A DNA stretch of 64,000 nucleotides from Solitalea lacus (GTDB taxonomy: Bacteria; Bacteroidota; Bacteroidia; Sphingobacteriales; Sphingobacteriaceae): contig NZ_CP091740.1 of the NCBI RefSeq assembly GCF_022014595.1, positions 124,001-188,000 of the forward strand, given 5' to 3'. Position numbers and translations under genes: made by a program. Position 1 is the first letter of the stretch; the number at the start of each line of letters is the position of its first letter. A model generated the notes under the pieces. The model ran no database searches. It was given only the letters and a program-made list of their open reading frames with translations, and was not told where the DNA came from. Positions 1 through 7,994 of this stretch are shown piece by piece.

Positions 1-246
1 GGCCGTAGAAGCTTAGAACGCCGGTTTAAAAAAGCTACTTGCAATACCGTTATTGAATACATTCAGCGGGTAAAAATTGAGGCGGCCAAAAAAGGGTTTG
101 AAACTAGCCTTAAAAACATAAACGAAGTGATGTATGAGGTTGGCTATTCTGACACCAAAGCATTCAGAAGCACTTTTAAAAAATTTACAGGTTTATCCCC
201 TATTGACTACCGAAATAAATACAATAAAGAAAAGGCAATAGCCTAG
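1..246 (+). CDS. AraC/GlxA-family transcriptional regulator, C-terminal fragment (5' end outside window)
   Basis: The frame is open from base 1 and encodes 81 residues ending in a TAG stop. They form the second half of an AraC-type DNA-binding domain: the start of a recognition helix (RRSLERRFKK), then VMYEVGYSDTKAFRSTFKKF and the terminal GLSPIDYRNKY signature. The wording of this domain, including EYIQRVKIEAAKK, is what I associate with the GlxA subgroup, which carries a DJ-1/PfpI-like sensor at the N terminus; that part is not in the window. A hairpin lies just after the stop. The regulator precedes a small HMA-like gene and a short-chain dehydrogenase on the same strand and could control them, but this is inference from position only. 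Confidence 0.9.
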   Translation, partial: GRRSLERRFKKATCNTVIEYIQRVKIEAAKKGFETSLKNINEVMYEVGYSDTKAFRSTFKKFTGLSPIDYRNKYNKEKAIA

Positions 247-251
247 TCCAA

Positions 252-282
252 TAGAAGGAGTTCATTTACTGTGCTCCTTCTA
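252..282 (+). terminator. Hairpin terminator after the AraC-type regulator
   Basis: A perfect 9-bp inverted repeat (TAGAAGGAG at 252-260, CTCCTTCTA at 274-282) with a 13-base loop sits 5 bases after the regulator stop codon and is followed by ATTTA. The T tract is weak, so termination may be partial. Confidence 0.55.
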
Positions 283-357
283 ATTTAAGGATCCCATTTG
301 TCGCAATTCCTGCCCTAAAATGCCGTTTCACACCCCTCTTTACCAATTTCTCATCTT

Positions 358-365
358 TAAATTTG
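358..365 (+). promoter_or_regulatory. Possible Bacteroidota -7 box (TAAATTTG)
   Basis: The sequence TAAATTTG matches the Bacteroidota housekeeping -7 consensus TAnnTTTG, 38 bases before the ATG of the small gene at 404. No TTG was found at the usual 17-23 base spacing upstream, so support is partial. Confidence 0.3.
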
Positions 366-403
366 TTTAAGATTAATCGAATTAAAGAATAATACAACTT
401 ACT

Positions 404-667
404 ATGGTAGAAGTCTTTAAAACGAACATTGCCAATAAGGCTCAAGCTCTACAGGTTTCAGAGCTGTTAAGTCAATCATTTGAAAACTATTATGTAAACA
501 TCGATCTGGAAGATTGTGACAAAGTTCTTCGGGTTGAATGCAAAATCGGCAATGTTGATGCCAGTAAACTTATTGCATTTCTAAAGAAATTAGGATTTGA
601 CGCAGTTGTGTTACCTGATGAAATTGAGGAATACAATGCGAATAAAGACAATCACATTCTAACTTAA
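404..667 (+). CDS. Small HMA-like (ferredoxin-fold) hypothetical protein, 87 aa
   Basis: This is an 87-residue soluble protein with no signal peptide. Its pattern of short strand, helix, strand, strand, helix, strand (FKTNI, ALQVSELLSQSF, YYVNIDLED, LRVECKI, ASKLIAFLKKLGF, DAVVLPD) resembles heavy-metal-associated domains. The metal-binding CxxC is absent; the only cysteines are in the middle strands. A role in metal transfer is therefore not supported, and regulatory or protein-binding use of the fold is equally possible. It ends 11 bases before the dehydrogenase gene and is probably cotranscribed with it. The coding call rests on the position between real genes and the plausible fold. Confidence 0.75.
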   Translation: MVEVFKTNIANKAQALQVSELLSQSFENYYVNIDLEDCDKVLRVECKIGNVDASKLIAFLKKLGFDAVVLPDEIEEYNANKDNHILT

Positions 668-678
668 GTACAGAAATC

Positions 679-1476
679 ATGCTACTAAAGAATAAAAATG
701 CTGTAATATATGGAGGAGGAGGAGCCATTGGCAGCTCCATTGCTAAGGCTTTTGCATTAGAAGGCGCCCGCGTATTTATTGCTGGTCGCAGAAAAGGACC
801 TTTGGAAGAGGTTGTTTCCACCATCAAACAATTTCACGGCTTGGTCGAATCTGCCACAGTTGACACGCTAAACGATAACGCTGTTGAATATCATCTTGCT
901 GATATTTATGACAAAGCCGGCTCAATTGACATAACAGTAAATGTCACTGGCATTTATCATGTGCAAGGAGCTCCATTAGCAGTAATGCGAATGAAAGATT
1001 TTACCCTGCCAGTTACCACATATATCAACTCCAACTTTATTACGGCTACAGCTGCAGCTCGATACATGGTAAAACAAAATTCTGGAGTGTTATTCACCAT
1101 TTCAACCCCGGGAGCATTACTGGCCGATGGCTATTCTGGAGGTTTTGGAGTTGCCTGCGCTGCAATTGAAGGCTTAACCCGTCAGCTGGCAGGCGAACTT
1201 GGCCCCTACAATATCCGCGTTATCTGCTTACGTCCTGATGCAATTCCTGAGGCAGCCCTGGCAGGCTCGCATAGCAGAGAAGTGTTTCTCAACAGGGCAA
1301 AACTTATGGGCATTACACTTGATGAGCTGCTTGCAGGTATGCCCAACGGAACATTACTACAACGCTCCCCTACGCTACAGGAAATAGCTAATGCGGCAGT
1401 CTTTCTCGCCTCGGATAAAGCAAGTGCCCTTACTGCCAGTGTCGCAAATCTAAGCTGCGGATCGGTTGTATGCTAA
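679..1476 (+). CDS. Divergent short-chain dehydrogenase/reductase lacking the YxxxK catalytic pair, 265 aa
   Basis: This is a Rossmann-fold SDR protein of normal length. The nucleotide-binding glycine motif is clear at residues 11-18 (YGGGGAIG), followed by the FIAGRR segment that normally chooses NAD or NADP. The fold continues through VNVTG (where NNAG is usual), a Ser near position 142, and the helix AAIEGLTRQLAGELGP. The active-site Tyr and Lys, expected as YxxxK, are read here as Phe156 and Cys160 (FGVAC). The residue after VICLRPDAIPE follows the usual SDR layout. I recall a subgroup of SDRs with this kind of loss, so it may be a family trait. The protein may bind nucleotide without classical oxidoreduction. 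It is probably cotranscribed with the small upstream gene. Confidence 0.85.
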   Translation: MLLKNKNAVIYGGGGAIGSSIAKAFALEGARVFIAGRRKGPLEEVVSTIKQFHGLVESATVDTLNDNAVEYHLADIYDKAGSIDITVNVTGIYHVQGAPLAVMRMKDFTLPVTTYINSNFITATAAARYMVKQNSGVLFTISTPGALLADGYSGGFGVACAAIEGLTRQLAGELGPYNIRVICLRPDAIPEAALAGSHSREVFLNRAKLMGITLDELLAGMPNGTLLQRSPTLQEIANAAVFLASDKASALTASVANLSCGSVVC

Positions 1477-1516
1477 AATATCCACTATTTACTGGCAAAG
1501 AGAATCATCGATTCCG

Positions 1517-1524
1517 TATCTTTA
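1517..1524 (+). promoter_or_regulatory. Possible -7 box (TATCTTTA) upstream of the 2H-like gene
   Basis: TATCTTTA differs from the TAnnTTTG consensus only in the last base and lies 22 bases before the ATG at 1546, giving a plausible short leader. No TTG is seen at the usual spacing. Confidence 0.3.
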
Positions 1525-1545
1525 CACACTCAATACCAGTAGGTT

Positions 1546-2142
1546 ATGAACAAAAGCCTGCAAGCATTAAATGCCACTTTGTTTGACTATTTATTAGTAA
1601 TAGTCCCTTACAATGATGTATATGCTAAGGTTGTGGATATTAAAGAAGCTTTCTGGCTGAACTATAAATGCAAATTTGCTGCAAATCTTTATCCACACAT
1701 TGCACTTTCTGAATTTGTCATTTATGACTCAATGGAGAAGCGGATTGTTCAGTTGCTTGAGAAATTCTCTAAATCTGTTGTGCCATTTCGTACTATACTT
1801 AAAGGTTTCGGCACTGTTGCCAACCATACATTTTATGTAAATGTAGCCTCTAAAGAGCCCATAATAAAGGTTGTTAAGAATATGAAATTGGCATTAGGAA
1901 ATCATCTACAATCAAACAGCCTGTTTAAGCCCCATTTCTCTACAATCCCAAACTTAACCATAGCACGGAAGATGACTAAAGAACAATTCGAAAAAGCAGA
2001 AAAGGAATGGAAAAATGAGGCGTTCGATTCCAGTTTTGAAGTTAGGTCAATGAGGCTTTTAAAGAGAGTAAACGACAAATACCATATTGTTAAAGATATT
2101 CACTTTACAGGCGACGGGGCATTTGACATTCAACCAGTCTAG
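1546..2142 (+). CDS. 2H phosphoesterase / 2'-5' RNA ligase-like protein with degenerate active site, 198 aa
   Basis: The protein has the two-lobed layout of the 2H phosphoesterase (LigT-like) superfamily. The first repeat gives YPHIALSEF (His51) and the second gives IPNLTIARKM at about residues 134-143, where the family normally has a second HxT/S. Here the second histidine is Asn136, and the first motif reads HIA rather than HxT/S. Family enzymes act on 2'-5' phosphodiester or cyclic phosphate bonds using both histidines, so catalysis by this copy is doubtful. There is no signal peptide, so it should be cytoplasmic. It stands alone between the SDR gene and a strong terminator. Confidence 0.75.
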   Translation: MNKSLQALNATLFDYLLVIVPYNDVYAKVVDIKEAFWLNYKCKFAANLYPHIALSEFVIYDSMEKRIVQLLEKFSKSVVPFRTILKGFGTVANHTFYVNVASKEPIIKVVKNMKLALGNHLQSNSLFKPHFSTIPNLTIARKMTKEQFEKAEKEWKNEAFDSSFEVRSMRLLKRVNDKYHIVKDIHFTGDGAFDIQPV

Positions 2143-2156
2143 TTTTAAAAATTTAT

Positions 2157-2199
2157 AAGCGAAAGCCGCTACAGCTAGTACCTGTAGCGGCTTTCGCTT
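2157..2199 (+). terminator. Strong Rho-independent-type terminator
   Basis: A perfect 18-bp inverted repeat (2157-2174 and 2182-2199, stem core AGCCGCTACAG) with a 7-base loop, 14 bases after the 2H-like gene. It separates that gene from the following susCD pair. Confidence 0.85.
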
Positions 2200-2423
2200 T
2201 AGTTAGATCCCTAATGTTGACAAACAATTATCCAGTATAGTCATCAGATAATCCATTGTTTCATCAAGGCAGGAATCCTTACTTGGTGTTAACAAGATTA
2301 ACCCAAAGTTAACCTAGTTCTATTTTTTAATTACTTCTGAATCGAGTTAGTTCTATACGCAAAAAACCAACTCACAGACTCATGTATTGCCTTGAATTTC
2401 AATCAATTCTAAAATAAATAAAT

Positions 2424-5400
2424 ATGAGACAAAAACTACAAGTATTTCTTTTTCTGTTCTTGTGGAGTGCAATAGTCTTTGCACAAAATAAGAAAACAGT
2501 GACAGGGGTTGTGAGTGACAAAAGCAACCAACCATTACCCGCTGTAAGTATATCATTGGTAGGGTCTACCATTGGAACTACGACAAACATTGATGGTAAA
2601 TTCAGCATTTCAGTTCCTGAAAATGCTAAATTAAGCTTTAGCTACATAGGCTTTCATACAAGGACGATTACAATTGGAAATAACACAACTATTAATGTAA
2701 CGCTCGAAGAAGATGATAAGGCATTAGGAGAAGTAGTAGTAACCGCTTTGGGTATTAAACGCGAACAAAAATCTCTCGGCTATGCCGCTCAACCAGTAAA
2801 AGGTGATGATATTACAAAAGCTGCTCCGGTAGACTTGGCCCAAGGATTAATGGGAAAAGTAGCCGGCTTGAACATTTCAACCGGCAATGGTTTAAGTGAT
2901 GCTTCTTCACGCATTGTAATTCGTGGTAACAATAGTTTGTTCGGTAACAACCAGCCTCTTATAGTAGTGGATGGGGCCATTATGGACAACAAACCGTTGG
3001 ATCAATCTAATACCAACAGTTCTGACCTTTCTACGCAAAAGGATTGGGGTAACTACCTGAGTTACTTAAATATGGACAATATCGAAAACGTATCTGTTTT
3101 AAAGGGTCCTAATGCTGCTGCTTTATATGGAGCAAGAGGTGCAAATGGTGTAATCTTAATCACCACTAAAAAAGGTGCCCCTAAAAAAGGAATGGGTATT
3201 GATTACAGTTATACCACGAACTTCACAGATGTTTACCGTTTTCAGGATTTACAAAATCAATACGGGGGAGGATCTGTAGCAGGTTTAGTTACAGCAAATC
3301 CTCAACTGCCTAAAAATAGTGCTGGAGAATACTTCTTACCTACTTTATACGGTGGCAGCAGCTATGCTACCGGAGGTTCAGGAATTCCATATTACCATGG
3401 GGTAATACCAAACACAGGCGGCAAGAATGCTTATCAAATTTTTAGCTGGTTCGGTGCGGGTGCTTCTTGGGGACCAAAGATGGAGGGCCAAATGGTTAGA
3501 TGGTGGGATGGACAAATGCGTGCTTATTCACCTCAACCAAATAACCGCGAATTCTACTATAACACAGGTTCGGAGAAAACACATAACGTAGCTTTCAATA
3601 CAGCTAACGATTTTGGAACACTTCGTTTATCGGCATCTACTTCACAAAGTGATGCGGTTATTGATAATGTAAACAATAAAAAAACCAGTTTTTCACTGGG
3701 TTCTACAGTTAAAATTTCTAAAATGCTTAGTGCTGAGCTTTCTGCTTCTTATAACCAAGCTTTTAGATTGAATACTGCTGACGTAGGAAGTAACAACTCA
3801 TGGTCGAAGTTTTCGACTTACGGAATGTCAAGAGAATACCAACCATTAGAAAAAAATGTTTTCATTAATCCTGACGGTTCTAAATTCAGTTTTCCAAACA
3901 CTTATCCTTACGCGGAATACGGTGTTGATTTGTTCTGGAATAAATATGATCAAAATCAGCGCTTATGGAGAGATGAGCTTGTTTCTACTGTTAAAGTAAA
4001 TGCAGAAATCACTCCTTGGTTAAATGCATTTGCTCGTACTTCTGGTAACTTTATCGGAAACCGTTTTGAAACTACAAACAATACAACAAGTGCTGATCAC
4101 TTAACGGGTGGAGTTTTTTCTAAAGAAGTAAACAAGAGTAAAGTCTTAAATACCGATTTAATGGCGACTTTACATAAAAATGACTTCTTATTCAAAGGGT
4201 TCAATGCAAGTTTGTCGGGAATGTACAATGAGTATTCAAATAATTTAGAAGGAGTTTATGCCTCTAATAACACCGGAAGCAATACCTTCAAAGTTCCTGA
4301 TCTTTATACACTTTCAAACTATACTGACGTAACCAAAACTAGCTTTGCCGAAAAAAGATATGATGTTCAATCGAATTCACTTTTAGGCATTTTAAACCTA
4401 AGCTATAAGGATTACTTGTTCTTAGATCTTACAGGCAGAAATGATATAAACTCTACTTTGCCTAAAAACAACAACTCTTATTTTTATCCTTCAGCCAGTG
4501 CCGCTTTTATCTTTAGTGAAGCATTTGACTTAGGTAAAGTAAAAGATGTGCTTTCTTATGGTAAATTAAGAGTTGCATACGGAAAAAGCGCTAATGCTGC
4601 CGAGCCTTATATGTTAGATGCAACCTATACTGTAGGAACATTCGGAGGACAGGCTACTAATTCATTACCTGGTACTGTCCCGCCAACAGACCTCCGTTTC
4701 CAAACCTCCAAATCAATTGAGGTTGGAACTAACTTAGGGTTCTTAAACGACAGAATAAACCTTGATTTTACCTATTATGATATTATATCTGAGCACCAGA
4801 TTATGACTTCTGCATTGTCAAGCACATCAGGATCAGCAAATATCACATTTAACTCAGGTGCATTGAGAAACAGGGGAATTGAATTTATTGTGAATGCAAA
4901 CCCTTACAAGACAAAAGACTTCACATGGAATATTTCTTTAAACGGAGCTAAAAATGACAACTTCGTTGAATCATTACCTACAGGTATTCTAAATCAAACA
5001 ATTGCTTCAGTATTTGGAAATCAAGGAGCATTTATGAAAGTTGCTGTAGGTGAAAAATACGGAACTATTTACGGTACCGATTTTAAACGCGATGCACAGG
5101 GTAATAAGTTGGTTAAAAACGAGAAAGATGTTAGCGGTAATGTAATAGGTACCACATATGTTGTAACAACCGATCCTGTAGCTATTGGTAATGCCGCACC
5201 TAAATTAACCGGAGGCATGGGTAATACGTTTAAATACAAACAATTCAGCTTGTATGGTTTAATTGACTTTAAATATGGTGGCGATATTTATTCATTTGAT
5301 CATGCTACAGCAATGGGTAACGGTCTAGCCCCTGAAACTCTTGTTGAAAGAAATGGTGGAGGTTTACCTTACACTTTCCCTGATGGAACCAAAGCGAATG

Positions 5401-5786
5401 TGGGTGTAATTTTGGAAGGTTTTAACGTGGATGACAATAAAATAAATGACCGCGTAGTTAACCCAATGTATAAATATGCAGGTAGCTATGCCGCTTGGTC
5501 TGATTTAAATAGACCAAGAAGTTTATCGGTTTTTGAAAACTCTTGGGTGAAACTTCGTGAGGTTGCCTTAACGTATGATTTGCCTCAAAATTTAATAGGC
5601 AAAACCAAATTTGTTCAAGGTTTATCTCTGTCATTGATCGGTCGTAACTTATGTTACTTATATACAACCCTTCCGGATCATTTGAACCCTGAAGCTGTAA
5701 TGGGAACAGGTAATGGTCAAGGCTTGCAGTGGTCGTCATTCCCAAGCATGAGAACTTTTGGAGTAAGTTTAAAAGCCAAATTTTAA
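2424..5786 (+). CDS. SusC/RagA-family TonB-linked outer membrane transporter, 1120 aa
   Basis: A full-length SusC-type transporter. After a signal peptide ending at VFAQN it has a carboxypeptidase-regulatory-like (CarboxypepD_reg) domain from about residues 26-100 (TGVVSDKSNQPLPAVSISL, SYIGFHTRTI). The conserved LGEVVVTALGIKR stretch leads into the plug (about 115-250; IRGNNSLFGNNQPLIVVDG, LKGPNAAALYGARGANGVILITTKKG) and then a large barrel ending in the aromatic strand TFGVSLKAKF. No STN domain is present, so it is not wired to a FecR anti-sigma factor. It imports an unknown ligand across the outer membrane using TonB energy, with the SusD partner 19 bases downstream acting as the lid. No enzyme gene accompanies the pair, so the substrate cannot be named. 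Confidence 0.95.
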   Translation: MRQKLQVFLFLFLWSAIVFAQNKKTVTGVVSDKSNQPLPAVSISLVGSTIGTTTNIDGKFSISVPENAKLSFSYIGFHTRTITIGNNTTINVTLEEDDKALGEVVVTALGIKREQKSLGYAAQPVKGDDITKAAPVDLAQGLMGKVAGLNISTGNGLSDASSRIVIRGNNSLFGNNQPLIVVDGAIMDNKPLDQSNTNSSDLSTQKDWGNYLSYLNMDNIENVSVLKGPNAAALYGARGANGVILITTKKGAPKKGMGIDYSYTTNFTDVYRFQDLQNQYGGGSVAGLVTANPQLPKNSAGEYFLPTLYGGSSYATGGSGIPYYHGVIPNTGGKNAYQIFSWFGAGASWGPKMEGQMVRWWDGQMRAYSPQPNNREFYYNTGSEKTHNVAFNTANDFGTLRLSASTSQSDAVIDNVNNKKTSFSLGSTVKISKMLSAELSASYNQAFRLNTADVGSNNSWSKFSTYGMSREYQPLEKNVFINPDGSKFSFPNTYPYAEYGVDLFWNKYDQNQRLWRDELVSTVKVNAEITPWLNAFARTSGNFIGNRFETTNNTTSADHLTGGVFSKEVNKSKVLNTDLMATLHKNDFLFKGFNASLSGMYNEYSNNLEGVYASNNTGSNTFKVPDLYTLSNYTDVTKTSFAEKRYDVQSNSLLGILNLSYKDYLFLDLTGRNDINSTLPKNNNSYFYPSASAAFIFSEAFDLGKVKDVLSYGKLRVAYGKSANAAEPYMLDATYTVGTFGGQATNSLPGTVPPTDLRFQTSKSIEVGTNLGFLNDRINLDFTYYDIISEHQIMTSALSSTSGSANITFNSGALRNRGIEFIVNANPYKTKDFTWNISLNGAKNDNFVESLPTGILNQTIASVFGNQGAFMKVAVGEKYGTIYGTDFKRDAQGNKLVKNEKDVSGNVIGTTYVVTTDPVAIGNAAPKLTGGMGNTFKYKQFSLYGLIDFKYGGDIYSFDHATAMGNGLAPETLVERNGGGLPYTFPDGTKANVGVILEGFNVDDNKINDRVVNPMYKYAGSYAAWSDLNRPRSLSVFENSWVKLREVALTYDLPQNLIGKTKFVQGLSLSLIGRNLCYLYTTLPDHLNPEAVMGTGNGQGLQWSSFPSMRTFGVSLKAKF

Positions 5787-5805
5787 TTACTAATCAGTTA
5801 ACAGT

Positions 5806-7401
5806 ATGAAATTTAATTATAAAAAGAATATAAAAGCTCCATTGATTGGTTTATCAATGGTAATCGGACTGTCTTCGTGTCAAAAAGATTTTGGAGATAT
5901 TAATAAATCATGGAATAGTACGTCATATGTTGCAACAATCCCTGCTATGTATAATAATATAGCATCGACTATGTTGGAATCAGGTCAATCTCGTACTATC
6001 GTTTCTTCATTCTTGTACCAAAACACCCAATTGGCTGCTAATTTTGCAACTTCCGGATTTCGATTGGACGATCAAGTTGGGACACTTTGGAACAATTATT
6101 ATTTCGCGTTGGCAAATGCACGAAAGTTGGAGGTAATGATTGATGAAGATATTAGAGCTCCGAAAATGACCAATGTCAAGGCCATGCTTAAAACACTAAT
6201 GGCCTATAAAGCTTTAAAAACAACCCAGCTTTTTGGAGATATGCCTTACACTCAAGCTGGAAAAGTATATAGCGGTCCTGATTTTTACCGTCCGGTTTAT
6301 GATAAACAAGCTGATATTTTCGCAGGGGCAATTGCTGATTTAAAATGGGCTATTGACAATTTTTCAACTAATGCTGATCAGGTATCTTTAGGAGCTAGTG
6401 AGAATATTTTCAATGGAGATATCGCTACTTGGATTAAGTTCGCCAACTCGTTGCGCTTAAGATACGCAATGGCTATTCGTGACAAGAACGCTACTTTGGC
6501 TGATCCTATTATTGCGGAAGCCTTAACCAAACCATTGCTAGTCCCTGGCGACAATTTGGGTATGTATCCAAGTAAAGTCACCAATTTAGTTTTGGATCGA
6601 TCGGGATCATATAGAGGTAATAATAATATTGTGCGCATGGGAAGTACCATGTGGAGCGCAATGTCGAGCTCTAATGCTACTGATGGTTCAGGTATCTATG
6701 ATTTAAGATGTAAAATTTTCTTTGAGCCAAATAAAGCTGGTCAATGGGTTCCTTATCCTCAAGCTCCAACGGGAACTACCACTCCTGAAATAAACGGAGA
6801 TGGTCCATACCAAGCATCAAGAACAACAACTTGGGTGACACCGGCTAACTATTTATATTCGCCGCTAAACTACTATTATATAGCTGATAAAACATTCCCT
6901 GATTTGTTTATCACAGCAGCTGAAGTTAGCTTCTTAAAAGCTGAGATTTATAACAGAGGTATTGCCGGTATTACTGCGAACCCTGCAACGGCAAAAGCAT
7001 TTTATGAAGAAGGTATTGCCGAATCAGTTAAGTTTTGGTATAAAACTGCCAACAGTTCTACAATTTGGGCAGTAAATAAACCCGCTGCAGCTCCAACTGC
7101 CGCTGAACTTACGGCTATGTTGACTAATCCGGCTGTAGCCTATTCAGCAACACCTGCAACGGCACTCGCACAAATTTACAAACAAAACTGGATTGCTCTT
7201 TTTCACCAGCCTTTTGAAGCATGGATGCTGCAACGCAGAACTGGAGCTACTCCAAATGTTCAACTTTCTCCAGATAGTCATGTGTTGAATATGAATAAAT
7301 TGAATTATCCGGCATCGGAAAGTTCAACTAACTTCGACAATTGGAAAGCAGTTACCGGGGGGACTAATGATATGTCTGTTAAGCCTTGGTTTATGAAATA
7401 A
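5806..7401 (+). CDS. SusD/RagB-family surface lipoprotein (SusD-like_2 type), 531 aa
   Basis: A lipoprotein signal with lipobox LSSC (Cys at about residue 25) is followed by a SusD-like fold. Segments typical of the SusD-like_2 group are visible: MKTLMAYKALKTTQLFGDMPY-type TPR helices near residues 130-150, IFNGDIATWIKFANSLRLR, and FITAAEVSFLKAEIYNRG. The C terminus has WIALFHQPFEAWMLQRRTG, then LNYPASES and KPWFM. SusD proteins sit on top of their SusC barrel and trap substrate. The gene follows susC by 19 bases and is closed by a terminator, so these two genes form a complete minimal transporter operon. Confidence 0.93.
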   Translation: MKFNYKKNIKAPLIGLSMVIGLSSCQKDFGDINKSWNSTSYVATIPAMYNNIASTMLESGQSRTIVSSFLYQNTQLAANFATSGFRLDDQVGTLWNNYYFALANARKLEVMIDEDIRAPKMTNVKAMLKTLMAYKALKTTQLFGDMPYTQAGKVYSGPDFYRPVYDKQADIFAGAIADLKWAIDNFSTNADQVSLGASENIFNGDIATWIKFANSLRLRYAMAIRDKNATLADPIIAEALTKPLLVPGDNLGMYPSKVTNLVLDRSGSYRGNNNIVRMGSTMWSAMSSSNATDGSGIYDLRCKIFFEPNKAGQWVPYPQAPTGTTTPEINGDGPYQASRTTTWVTPANYLYSPLNYYYIADKTFPDLFITAAEVSFLKAEIYNRGIAGITANPATAKAFYEEGIAESVKFWYKTANSSTIWAVNKPAAAPTAAELTAMLTNPAVAYSATPATALAQIYKQNWIALFHQPFEAWMLQRRTGATPNVQLSPDSHVLNMNKLNYPASESSTNFDNWKAVTGGTNDMSVKPWFMK

Positions 7402-7417
7402 ACAATGCTAAAACAAT

Positions 7418-7453
7418 AATAAACAGCCGCCTCAAAATGAGCGGCTGTTTATT
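7418..7453 (+). terminator. Terminator of the susCD pair
   Basis: The inverted repeat AATAAACAGCCGC / GCGGCTGTTTATT (7418-7430 and 7441-7453), extended inward by TCA/TGA around a one-base bulge, is followed by TTGTT. It lies 16 bases after the susD stop codon. Confidence 0.85.
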
Positions 7454-7654
7454 TTGTTAAAAGAATCTCCACATTTTAAATCTCTTTGTTTTCAAGCAGC
7501 TCTTGGACGGATTGAAAAGTTTCTTTCTAAATCAATCGTTTTCATGTTATCCTATAATTTATTAGAAAGTACTTTTAACAACTCCCTCAGCCCTTCAATA
7601 GAGCCCTATCCCCCCTTTGATTTTAAATCTATCCCACCTCCTACCTGATCTGAT

Positions 7655-7738
7655 TTAGCTTTTACATAAACCTACCTACCTATTCAGCTAAACTCACCTC
7701 CCTTAACCTAAACAGGCTTAGCCTTTACATAAACCTAC
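7655..7738. repeat. Two 21-bp near-identical direct repeats, 63-bp period
   Basis: TTAGCTTTTACATAAACCTA and the copy with C in place of the second T of GCTTTT recur at 7655-7675 and 7718-7738. A weaker third echo (GTTAACCTTTTCCTAAAGC) lies at about 7760. Function unknown. Confidence 0.6.
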
Positions 7739-7928
7739 TCACCCCAAAACCCAAACCGAGTTAACCTTTTCCTAAAGCAACTTCGCCTTAGAAGTGGGTA
7801 AGTTTGGGTATTTCATTATTAGGTTTGGGTGGAAAGAGGGGAAAGTTAATTTTTTCTCGCTGCAGATTGTGGACTCTTTGCAAACGAGCGCTAGCGTGGT
7901 AGCGCATTGGAGCTCCACTAGCATCTTT

Positions 7929-7963
7929 AAAAAGCAAAACCCCAAACCTAAAGTCTGGGGTAG
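7929..7963 (-). terminator. Probable terminator of the long minus-strand operon
   Basis: CCCCA...TGGGG with further A-T and C-G pairs forms an imperfect 7-8 bp hairpin. On the minus strand it is followed by TTTTGCTTTTT. It lies just downstream of the thioredoxin/TPR gene, the last gene of the run. Confidence 0.5.
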
Positions 7964-7994
7964 TTAAAACTTAAATAGTCTTTAAAATCCTTAA

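Larger units (their letters stand above)
7454..7994. other. Non-coding stretch between convergent genes, with degenerate repeats
   Basis: I see no supportable gene here; a 64-codon open frame at 7454-7648 has no recognisable features. The stretch contains two copies of a 21-base repeat (7655-7675 and 7718-7738, one mismatch), C-rich tracts around 7740-7757, G-rich tracts around 7795-7842 that can pair with them (CCCAAACC with GGTTTGGG), and a G+C-rich patch of nested palindromes at 7878-7925. It ends with a hairpin serving the minus-strand operon. Confidence 0.6.

Noticed and set aside
7454-7648. 64-codon open frame after the first susD
   Set aside because: It starts at the edge of the terminator, has no domain or signal, and ends in the low-complexity C-rich tract; treated as non-coding.
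7600-7860. CRISPR array
   Set aside because: Only two close repeat copies with unequal degenerate surroundings and no cas genes in the window.
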